Position numbers and translations under genes: made by a program | From: MED-G105 sp965263305 | GTDB taxonomy: Bacteria > Pseudomonadota > Alphaproteobacteria > Caulobacterales > Parvularculaceae | NCBI GenBank assembly: GCA_965263305.1 | Contig: OZ253666.1 | Coordinates: 1,488,001-1,552,000 of the forward strand | DNA: 64,000 nt | Reading direction: 5' to 3' | Shown: piece by piece, positions 57,599 through 64,000 of the stretch | Position numbering within the stretch: position 1 is the first letter of the stretch | Layout of the letters: every line of letters begins with the position of its first letter | Notes under the pieces: generated by a model | Databases searched by the model: none | What the model saw: only the letters and a program-made list of their open reading frames with translations | Told to the model about the DNA's origin: nothing

Positions 57599-59314
57599 TT
57601 ATTCAGCCGGCGTGGACATTGGATTCGGCATGACCTTGCTCAAGATATCGCCAGGTTTTCCATCGCCGTTTTTATCGGCACACTTTTCAACCGCTGCTCG
57701 CAGGGCGGTTAAACGGTCATCATACGTATTGCCGTCAGGTAATTTCGCATCCATGCCAAGCCCGCTGAGGACGCTTTTGATGCGGTCGTTCATGCCAACA
57801 AGGAAGAGATGCAGGCCTTCATCTTCTGCATCGACCGCAATACTCTCCACGGCACGCGCCGCAGAAAGATCAAGAAACGGCACCCGACCGAAGTCGAGAA
57901 CGATTGCTTCAGCGCGATCTTTTGCATGCTCGCGAATGCGGTGGCTTGCGTCCGCCGCAGCGCCGAAGCTTAATGGACCGCCAAATTCGAAGATCATCAC
58001 ACGACCATCAGCGCGAGCCAAGAGCGCTTTTTCTTCCTCTGAAGCGTCTTGTGGCAGTTCTTGCGCAAAGCGCGACAGCTGATCGTCGGCCATCTGCTTC
58101 AGGAAGGCCAACGCCCCGAGGAACACACCGACGCCAACAGCAACGATGAGGTCAACAAAGACTGTCAGGCCAAGCACAACCGCCATCAAAATGAGGTCCC
58201 AACGAGGCCCTTTATGGGCGCGACGCAGGTATTGGAAGTCGATGATGTCGTATCCGACTTTCACCAAGATACCGGCAAGAACGGCGTGGGGAATTTGCGA
58301 GGCCAATGGTGAGAGACTGACCACGACCGCCAAAAGCAACACCGAGTGGATCATGCCGGAAAGCCGCGTGCGACCGCCGGTGCGAATGTTGACCACGGTG
58401 CGCATCGTGGCGCCAGCGCCTGGGATCGCGCCGAAGAGGCCCGCGATTGTATTACCAATACCCTGGCCCATTAATTCCCGATCGGAATTATGGCGCGTCC
58501 GCGTCATGTTATCGGCGACAAGCGATGTCAAAAGACTATCGATGGCGCCCAGCAAGGCGAGGATCACCGCCGCTTCCAGAACAATCCAAATGGTGCTCTG
58601 GTCAAACGCTGGTACGACAAACGCTGGGAAACCGGTTGGGATATCGCCGAGAATAGGCGCGCCCTTTATCACGAGACTGACAAGGGTGCCAATGATCAAT
58701 GCGGCCAACGGACCAGGGACAAATTTGCCCCAGTTTTTCGGCCACGCGAACACGATGCCGAGCGACAACACGCCGATGAGAAGCGCCGCCATATTCGGAT
58801 CCAACATCGCCCCAGGAATCGCTTGCAACGCCGGAATCGTGCCGCTGCCCTCAGGCTCGTGACCGAAGAGGCGAGACATTTGCAACGCGATAATGATACA
58901 GCCGATGCCGCTCATGAAGCCGGAGACAACCGGATACGGAACAAGCCGGATATACTGGCCGAGGCGGAAAACCCCGAACAGAATTTGCAGGATACCGGCG
59001 AGCACCACGGCCGCGAACACAAGCTCCGGCTTGCCGGACAGTGAGGCGAACACACCGGCGAATACAACGACCATCGGCCCTGTCGGACCCGTGACCTGTG
59101 TATTCGTGCCGCCAAACAACGCGGCGAAGAAACCAACGAAAATAGCGCCCCAAAGCCCAGCGATTGGACCCGCGCCCGACGCTTCGCCGAAGGCCAGCGC
59201 CAACGGCAATGCGACAACACCGGCTGTTAACCCGCCAAAGAGGTCGCCCTTAATGTGGGAGAAGTCGAAATATGTCGACTTTGGGCTAGGGGGGGCGGCC
59301 GTTCCATTACTCAT
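57599..59314 (-). CDS. SulP family anion transporter with STAS domain
   Basis: A 571-residue transporter. The N-terminal hydrophobic core has about 12-14 helices: LFGGLTAGVVALPLALAFGE (SulP signature region), FAALFGGTNTQVTGPTGPM, GIGNTIAGLFGAIPGAGAT. The C-terminal cytoplasmic STAS domain (about 440-545) contains VMIFEFGGPLSFGAA and EAIVLDFGRVPFLDLSAA, and a C-terminal tail. Substrates of the family are sulfate, bicarbonate or other anions. The nearby ArsR-type gene at 59539 may control it. No cysteine-biosynthesis or carbonic-anhydrase gene is seen beside it to choose between sulfate and bicarbonate. Confidence 0.92.
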   Translation of the reverse strand: MSNGTAAPPSPKSTYFDFSHIKGDLFGGLTAGVVALPLALAFGEASGAGPIAGLWGAIFVGFFAALFGGTNTQVTGPTGPMVVVFAGVFASLSGKPELVFAAVVLAGILQILFGVFRLGQYIRLVPYPVVSGFMSGIGCIIIALQMSRLFGHEPEGSGTIPALQAIPGAMLDPNMAALLIGVLSLGIVFAWPKNWGKFVPGPLAALIIGTLVSLVIKGAPILGDIPTGFPAFVVPAFDQSTIWIVLEAAVILALLGAIDSLLTSLVADNMTRTRHNSDRELMGQGIGNTIAGLFGAIPGAGATMRTVVNIRTGGRTRLSGMIHSVLLLAVVVSLSPLASQIPHAVLAGILVKVGYDIIDFQYLRRAHKGPRWDLILMAVVLGLTVFVDLIVAVGVGVFLGALAFLKQMADDQLSRFAQELPQDASEEEKALLARADGRVMIFEFGGPLSFGAAADASHRIREHAKDRAEAIVLDFGRVPFLDLSAARAVESIAVDAEDEGLHLFLVGMNDRIKSVLSGLGMDAKLPDGNTYDDRLTALRAAVEKCADKNGDGKPGDILSKVMPNPMSTPAE

Positions 59315-59538
59315 GAGGTCATCCTTTCCGTGAGAAACCTTCTGATGTGGTTACGCAGTAAAAAATTTTTCAGATGCAAAATTACCGATGCATTCTGAGC
59401 GTTTCTTTGTATTCCTTTCGACCAATTCTTCACAGAATATGGTTTTACTGAATACAATTTAGTTCAAATTCGAGTGCGGTGACGGGATTACCCGACGCAC
59501 ATCGATCTTCTTCCTTTCACCTTTGCAGCGGTCGGCAT

Positions 59539-59919
59539 TTATTCAGCGCCCGATTGCTGCGATGGGTCGGCGGCGTCGCTCATCCAAAGTTGACGCGCTG
59601 CTTTGATGCTTTCTTGCGGCAAGGCCGATAGCTGTCCCTCAACGAAACTGAGCCCCGCGATAATCCAGGTGGCGAAATCCGGTTGGGTCAAGCTGTAGTA
59701 ATGGTGGCGGCCGTCTCGGCGCTCCTCCACAATCCGGCGGGCGCGCAATTGACTTAGATGTTGAGAAACCCGCGGACCGGGCAAGTCCAAAGCGGTCGCG
59801 AGGGTGTTGACGTCTTTTTCAGTCACCCTCAATTCTTCGATCAATCGAATTCGATCCGGATGAGAGATGACCCTGAAGATATCTCCCATCTCCTTCGCAA
59901 CAACAACGCGGCTTGGCAT
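59539..59919 (-). CDS. ArsR-family winged-helix regulator
   Basis: A 126-residue repressor: SHPDRIRLIEELRVTEKDVN, LPGPRVSQHLSQLRARRIVE and RRDGRHHYYSLT form the winged helix. The protein has no cysteine at all, so the metal or thiol chemistry of ArsR/SmtB/BigR sensors is absent. Another signal is needed, or histidines (GRHHYY) bind metal. A near-perfect operator-like palindrome lies 28-41 bp before its ATG. The sulP gene follows on the same strand 224 bp away and is a plausible target. Confidence 0.88.
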   Translation of the reverse strand: MPSRVVVAKEMGDIFRVISHPDRIRLIEELRVTEKDVNTLATALDLPGPRVSQHLSQLRARRIVEERRDGRHHYYSLTQPDFATWIIAGLSFVEGQLSALPQESIKAARQLWMSDAADPSQQSGAE

Positions 59920-59941
59920 AACCAGACACCTTCAAGCAACT

Positions 59942-59965
59942 ATATCTGCATAGATATGCATAAAT
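59942..59965. promoter_or_regulatory. ArsR-type operator
   Basis: The core TGCATA GA TATGCA (59947-59960) is a perfect 6-2-6 palindrome, and the outer parts extend it to 11-bp arms with 9 of 11 pairs. It lies directly before the ArsR gene. A further inverted pair TATCTGC/GCAGATA (59943-59949, 59974-59980) overlaps it. Confidence 0.65.
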
Positions 59966-60105
59966 GTGAATGCGCAGATAGCTTGAAAATCTGACAAGAG
60001 TCAAGTGCGACGGCGCAAGAATCACCGAGCTGTGACGCAGCGCGAGCAATCAGACCGAATTTGAAGTGATTAGCAGATTTATAGGACTGACCTGCCGATC
60101 AGTGA

Positions 60106-60537
60106 CTAGAGGGAAACCACCATGTGGCGCGCCCGCGCCGCCCGTTCAATGGCGCTGGCCCCGTCATCCGCAACACGAAGCGATCCTCGGATAAGCTCCA
60201 AAATTCGGATTTCTGTGACGTCGAGATTCTCATCCGCGGTCACGACATCAACGACAGCCGCATAGGCCGTCTCAACAAGGTGGGCGGGCAACGCCGCCGC
60301 CGCCGCAGTCAGCACCTTGTGCATACCGTCATCAGACGCCATGAGACGACCGCAGGCTTCTGATGTGGCGACAAGGTCCTGCTCATCGGCATCACTGAAA
60401 AGGGGAAATGAACGCACCACCCGCCCAATCGCACGCAACTCCGTATCGGTGATCTTACCATCCGAAGCGGAGGTCATGACCATAAGATAGATAACCGCTT
60501 CTTGCGGCGTGAGAGGAGAGACGCCTTCTGCCGACAT
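60106..60537 (-). CDS. TerB-like protein
   Basis: A 143-residue cytoplasmic helical protein of the TerB/DjlA-N superfamily. It has the typical acidic repeats EAVIYLMVMTSASDGKITDTE and AYAAVVDVVTADENLDVTEI, which match the DG.l...E and AD..l...E elements of TerB that bind divalent metals. Family members take part in tellurite resistance and in other stress or signalling systems; TerC and other ter genes are not seen here. Upstream of crtY's neighbours but separately transcribed. Confidence 0.88.
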   Translation of the reverse strand: MSAEGVSPLTPQEAVIYLMVMTSASDGKITDTELRAIGRVVRSFPLFSDADEQDLVATSEACGRLMASDDGMHKVLTAAAAALPAHLVETAYAAVVDVVTADENLDVTEIRILELIRGSLRVADDGASAIERAARARHMVVSL

Positions 60538-60681
60538 GCTGCTTCCTTTTCGAAAAAGCGACGCCTTGATCCTGGCGGGAGGAATGATCAGGCAAGACTG
60601 ACTTAGAGCTCAAAACTAATCGTCTCGCCCGAACTAAGCAATGCCTGATCACGATCCAAGCAAACCGGGCCGAACAATGTG

Positions 60682-61875
60682 TTAGCGGCTCTCATCCGTA
60701 CGCCAATGCTTTCGTCGCCAGTCGCGTTCGGGCAAACACTCAAGAGCGCGAAGAAGGTTCACTGGCGGTTTCCCCGACAGAATGCGCATTTTGTCGGCGG
60801 CGGTCGACCGCCCAGCATAAAACCGTTCGATCAGCGGCGTGGGCATTCGATAGAACCTCGACAGCACTTTGTATCTCTCCGCCGGCGCGGCCGCGTGAAA
60901 AAGAAAGCGCGCCAACAATCGGTAGTAGCCGCTAGATCGCCAATGGGCTTCTGCGGCCTCTATTGTCAGACCCGCTAGATCGACACCCGGCAAGTCAAAT
61001 GATGTTGCAATCTGGTCGGCCAACGCCACGGCGTTTGGCAGGGAATAGCCCGTTAACGGGTGGAAAAGACCGGCGCCGAGGCCAACCTGCGCCACCCCGG
61101 GGATGCCACTGGCCAAATGCGCGTTGATATCACCGGCAAGCGCAATGGGGAGCACGCCGTCTTCCTCATAGAGCACCTTGTCGATGGCCCATCCTTGGGT
61201 GTTGCAATACTCTTCAATCCTTACACGAATATCATCATGGGGCAGCTCGGCGCCGTCTGCATAATATGTATCTTCAACGAGCGCTTCATCATCAGAGAAC
61301 GGCAGCACATAAACAAATCGATATCCATCGATCTGGGGCACCGTTGCATCCATGATGATGGGGCCATCGAGGCCATGGGGCGCTTTGAACCTAATCGTTT
61401 GCCCAATGAACTTTTGAAAGCCGATGGAGAGCGCATCCGATGACCGCGGTCCCCGCGCATCAATCACCGCTTTAGCGGTGACGCGGCGTTGATCCTTCAA
61501 CTGAAGGCCATGTTGATCAACGGTCGCGATGGGCGCCTTTAAAAGTACGCTGGAGCCTAAGGCTGGCGCTACGACCTCGTGCAATCGTTCAGCGTTTATC
61601 GAACAATAGGGCGTGTCGATAAATCGTTGATAGCCCGGAAACCGCACTTCCTGACGCGACCATTGATGAACGATGAGGGGGCGCAACCACGCCAATTGTT
61701 CAGGGGAAACATCGCTTCCGTGGAAAGACCACGTATGGCGCCCGCCGAGATGATCTTCTTGCTCGACAAGAGCGATGCGCAAATCGGGACGTGTTTGACG
61801 CAATCGCCACGCAATAAGCGCGCCGGCCAAGCCGCCACCGGCGATTGCAACATCAACATCCATGACCTCGACCAT
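60682..61875 (-). CDS. crtY: lycopene beta-cyclase
   Basis: A 397-residue flavoprotein that closes the ends of lycopene to beta-carotene. The dinucleotide-binding site is VDVAIAGGGLAGALIAWRLR. Typical CrtY elements are LVEQEDHLGGRHTWSFHGSD, VIDARGPR, PFSDDEALVEDTYY and VGLGAGLFHPLTGYSLPNAV. The ATG at 61875 is preceded by AGGG, inside the end of the cyclophilin gene region. No other carotenoid gene is present in the window, which is unusual since crtY is normally clustered. Confidence 0.92.
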   Translation of the reverse strand: MVEVMDVDVAIAGGGLAGALIAWRLRQTRPDLRIALVEQEDHLGGRHTWSFHGSDVSPEQLAWLRPLIVHQWSRQEVRFPGYQRFIDTPYCSINAERLHEVVAPALGSSVLLKAPIATVDQHGLQLKDQRRVTAKAVIDARGPRSSDALSIGFQKFIGQTIRFKAPHGLDGPIIMDATVPQIDGYRFVYVLPFSDDEALVEDTYYADGAELPHDDIRVRIEEYCNTQGWAIDKVLYEEDGVLPIALAGDINAHLASGIPGVAQVGLGAGLFHPLTGYSLPNAVALADQIATSFDLPGVDLAGLTIEAAEAHWRSSGYYRLLARFLFHAAAPAERYKVLSRFYRMPTPLIERFYAGRSTAADKMRILSGKPPVNLLRALECLPERDWRRKHWRTDESR

Positions 61876-61885
61876 GCGCCCTATT

Positions 61886-62644
61886 TCACTGTTCTACAGG
61901 GGGCCACTCGATCTCTTCAACGTTTTCAATAATGGCGGGGCGCACAGGCACTTCCGCAGGGAACGGGCCGCCATCGCTGGTCGGGATAGCGCCGATGCGG
62001 TCAACAACCTCCATCCCGTTCACGATACGGCCGAACACAGTGTATCCCGGCCGCGCCCCAAGATCGTTCTGTAGGTGGTTCAACATATCGTTGTCTTTAA
62101 TGTTGAAGTAAAACTGCGACGTGGCGCTGTTTGGGTTCCGCGTACGCGCCATAGCGATCGTTGTGCGGTAATTGCCAAGGCCATTATCGCCCTCATAGGC
62201 CACAGGCTCGCGGGTTGGCCGCTCATTGAAATACTGATTGTACCCACCGCCCTGAACGACAAATCCGCTGACCACACGGTGAAAAATCGTCCGTGTATAG
62301 TGCCCATCACGAACATAGGTCAGAAAATTTTCAACCGTTTGAGGCGCTTCTTCAGGGTAGAGCTGAACAATGACCTCACCCATATTGGTGATGATTTTTA
62401 CGTGAACGTTGCTCGACGGCCATTCGATTGTATCAACAAGACTTGGCGGTATGACGATTGGCTCTTCGACAACCTCTGCATCAGCCGTGGTTTCGGCGAT
62501 TACCTCCCCTGCACTTTCGCCGCTCACGCTCCCGTCAGTGACCTCTTCCGCCACCTCGTCGGCGGCCCTATCCTCGGGTTGAGCGCCGCACGCGGCCAAG
62601 ACCGTGAATGACAAAGCGATGATTGTCTTTTGTATGAGCCGCAT
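61886..62644 (-). CDS. exported cyclophilin-type peptidyl-prolyl isomerase
   Basis: A 252-residue lipoprotein: the signal ends in VLAACG (lipobox). A Glu/Ala-rich linker (about 25-65) is followed by the cyclophilin domain. Marks are EEAPQTVENFLTYVRDGHY, FHRVVSGFVVQGGGYN (active-site Arg and Gln region), TIAMARTRNPNSATSQFYFN and YTVFGRIVNGMEVVDRIG. It speeds proline isomerisation in envelope proteins. The crtY start lies 10 bp after its stop, so the two are probably co-transcribed. Confidence 0.92.
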   Translation of the reverse strand: MRLIQKTIIALSFTVLAACGAQPEDRAADEVAEEVTDGSVSGESAGEVIAETTADAEVVEEPIVIPPSLVDTIEWPSSNVHVKIITNMGEVIVQLYPEEAPQTVENFLTYVRDGHYTRTIFHRVVSGFVVQGGGYNQYFNERPTREPVAYEGDNGLGNYRTTIAMARTRNPNSATSQFYFNIKDNDMLNHLQNDLGARPGYTVFGRIVNGMEVVDRIGAIPTSDGGPFPAEVPVRPAIIENVEEIEWPPVEQ

Positions 62645-62673
62645 GGCTTTACCCCTAATTTAAAGTCGAATTT

Positions 62674-63999
62674 CTAAACCGATGACTGCGCGGCGCGCAC
62701 TTGATTAATCCGCTCCAAGAGCGCTTCAGTTGATGAATCATGAGCGCCAGGCGCAGATTTTTCCTCTCCCAAGGCGCTGATTTCGGGCAGGATCGCTTTG
62801 GCCAAGACTTTGCCCAACTCAACCCCCCATTGGTCGAATGAATTCACATCCCAGATGACCCCCTGGCAGAAGATCTTATGCTCATAAAGCGCGATCAGCG
62901 CGCCAAGGGCCTCGGGCGTTAGTTTATCCATCAAAATCGAGTTCGTCGGCCGGTCGCCTGGAAACACCTTATGGGGCGTCAGAGCATCGATCTCCTGGGG
63001 GGTTAATCCTTGTTCCTTTAACTCCTCGCGCACCACCGCCTCCGATTTTCCAAGCATTAGCGCTTCGGTCTGGGCGAGGAAGTTCGCCAAAAGTTTTGGA
63101 TGATGATCACCCCTTTCATCCTGGCTGATGCTGGCGGCGATAAAGTCGGCCGCCACCACATCGGTGCCTTGGTGGATGAGTTGATAGAACGCATGCTGAC
63201 CGTTTGTGCCTGGCTCGCCAAACAATATCGGCCCCGTGCCATAGGCAACGCGGGCGCCGTCCTTCGTCACGCTTTTGCCGTTGGATTCCATATCCGCTTG
63301 CTGCAAATAAGCTGGCAATCGGTGCAGATGCTGATCATAGGGAAGAACGGCATGGGTATTCACGCCCAGGAAATTGCGGTTCCAAACCCCGATCAGCGCG
63401 AAGATCGCCGGCATGTTCTCTTCCAACGGCGCGCTGCGGAAATGTTCATCCATCGCGTGGGCGCCGCGCAGCAACTGTTCGAAGACGCCGAAGCCGACCT
63501 GCAACGCGATGGGCAGGCCGATGGACGACCACAGTGAATAGCGCCCCCCGACCCAATCCCAAAAGACGAACATATTGTCCGGGGCGATGCCGAACCCTTC
63601 AACGGCGCGGGCGTTCGTCGACAGAGCGATAAAGTGTTTTGCGATATCGGCGTCGCTCGCGCCCTCGGCCAACAGCCATGCCCGCGCGCTGGCCGCGTTG
63701 GTCATTGTTTCCTGGGTGGTGAAGGTTTTCGAGGCAATCACAAACAAAGTGCGCGCCGGATCGACTTGCGCCAACACATCCCCCAAATGCTGCCCGTCAA
63801 CATTGGAAACGAAGAATGCGCGCTTCCCGTCTAGCCAATAGGGCCGAAGGGCTTCCGTCACCATCACCGGACCAAGGTCGGACCCGCCGATGCCAATATT
63901 TACGACCGTATCGAGGGGTTCGCCAGTAAAGCCCTTCAATTCATTCGCCGCGTAACGGTTGGCGAAGGTTTTCATTTTTTCGCGGACCGCATGGACATC
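62674..63999 (-). CDS. pgi: glucose-6-phosphate isomerase, 3' part
   Basis: Interconverts glucose-6-phosphate and fructose-6-phosphate. The frame is open to the right edge and the start lies beyond it; upstream of the internal ATG at 63975 the frame continues with DVHAVREK. Motifs: VVNIGIGGSDLGPVMVTEAL, SKTFTTQETMTNA, ESNGKSVTKDGARV, GTNGQHAFYQLIHQGT and SFDQWGVELGK with the catalytic Lys region. About 440 residues are visible of a family near 540. It lies 29 bp upstream of the cyclophilin gene and may share its transcript. Confidence 0.96.
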   Translation of the reverse strand, partial: DVHAVREKMKTFANRYAANELKGFTGEPLDTVVNIGIGGSDLGPVMVTEALRPYWLDGKRAFFVSNVDGQHLGDVLAQVDPARTLFVIASKTFTTQETMTNAASARAWLLAEGASDADIAKHFIALSTNARAVEGFGIAPDNMFVFWDWVGGRYSLWSSIGLPIALQVGFGVFEQLLRGAHAMDEHFRSAPLEENMPAIFALIGVWNRNFLGVNTHAVLPYDQHLHRLPAYLQQADMESNGKSVTKDGARVAYGTGPILFGEPGTNGQHAFYQLIHQGTDVVAADFIAASISQDERGDHHPKLLANFLAQTEALMLGKSEAVVREELKEQGLTPQEIDALTPHKVFPGDRPTNSILMDKLTPEALGALIALYEHKIFCQGVIWDVNSFDQWGVELGKVLAKAILPEISALGEEKSAPGAHDSSTEALLERINQVRAAQSSV

Positions 64000-64000
64000 C

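Overview
The window is a piece of a bacterial chromosome that reads as an alphaproteobacterium. The evidence is the family content: quinone-type PyrD, MoeB, DUF2270, DUF3297, YiaAB with PspA, CrtY, and an RpmI-RplT pair without infC beside it. The base composition is moderately high GC. The ECF sigma/kinase/TPR cluster and the TIR-TPR protein resemble those of marine Parvularculales or Hyphomonadaceae, but there is no rRNA gene here to confirm this. I see no rRNA or tRNA gene, no CRISPR array, no complete insertion sequence and no prophage. Both ends cut genes: tsaD on the left and pgi on the right.

Layout. 0-8.9 kb: tsaD and gpsA, usually neighbours, are separated by a hybrid histidine kinase, a 37-residue membrane peptide and a TetR regulator. 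Then come two paralogous membrane-anchored proteins sharing a CQCY...GY.QCRA...AWT.GWNA signature and a matching promoter, followed by argG. 9-14.2 kb: a serine hydrolase, two secreted proteins of unknown function, and the overlapping operon rlmN, FAD oxidoreductase, arfB. 14.5-20.5 kb: an accessory island. A four-helix membrane protein diverges from a TIR-TPR protein, which is followed after 3 bp by a protein with a duplicated beta-rich module. The control region holds two perfect palindromes. Next to it lie a probably broken gene and the last 32 codons of a haloalkane dehalogenase. 20.5-26.9 kb: a signalling cluster of beta-propeller lipoprotein, ECF sigma factor, serine/threonine kinase with TPRs and outer-membrane barrel.

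27-45 kb: a short tyrosine recombinase, a penicillin-acylase-type hydrolase, an epoxide hydrolase, dut, moeB, a YceI lipoprotein, an EF-hand-like protein, an amidohydrolase and two retropepsin-like proteins in tandem. Then come a sterol desaturase and a pspA/yiaAB envelope-stress unit, divergent from its probable TetR regulator across three phased operator-like palindromes, and finally a TadG-like protein. 45-64 kb: mostly housekeeping genes (rpmI-rplT, trkH, apaG, cysS, folE, hisI, pyrD, crtY, a cyclophilin, pgi). These are interrupted at 55-56.2 kb by a decayed serine recombinase joined to an AT-rich membrane-protein tail, and by a sulP transporter with an ArsR-type regulator.

The most promising new biology is the 14.5-19.4 kb TIR/membrane-protein/beta-module locus, the paired CQCY proteins, and the sigma/kinase pair, in which the usual acidic motif of the sigma factor is replaced by a threonine-containing segment. 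All functional statements rest on motif recognition by eye. No database search was run.
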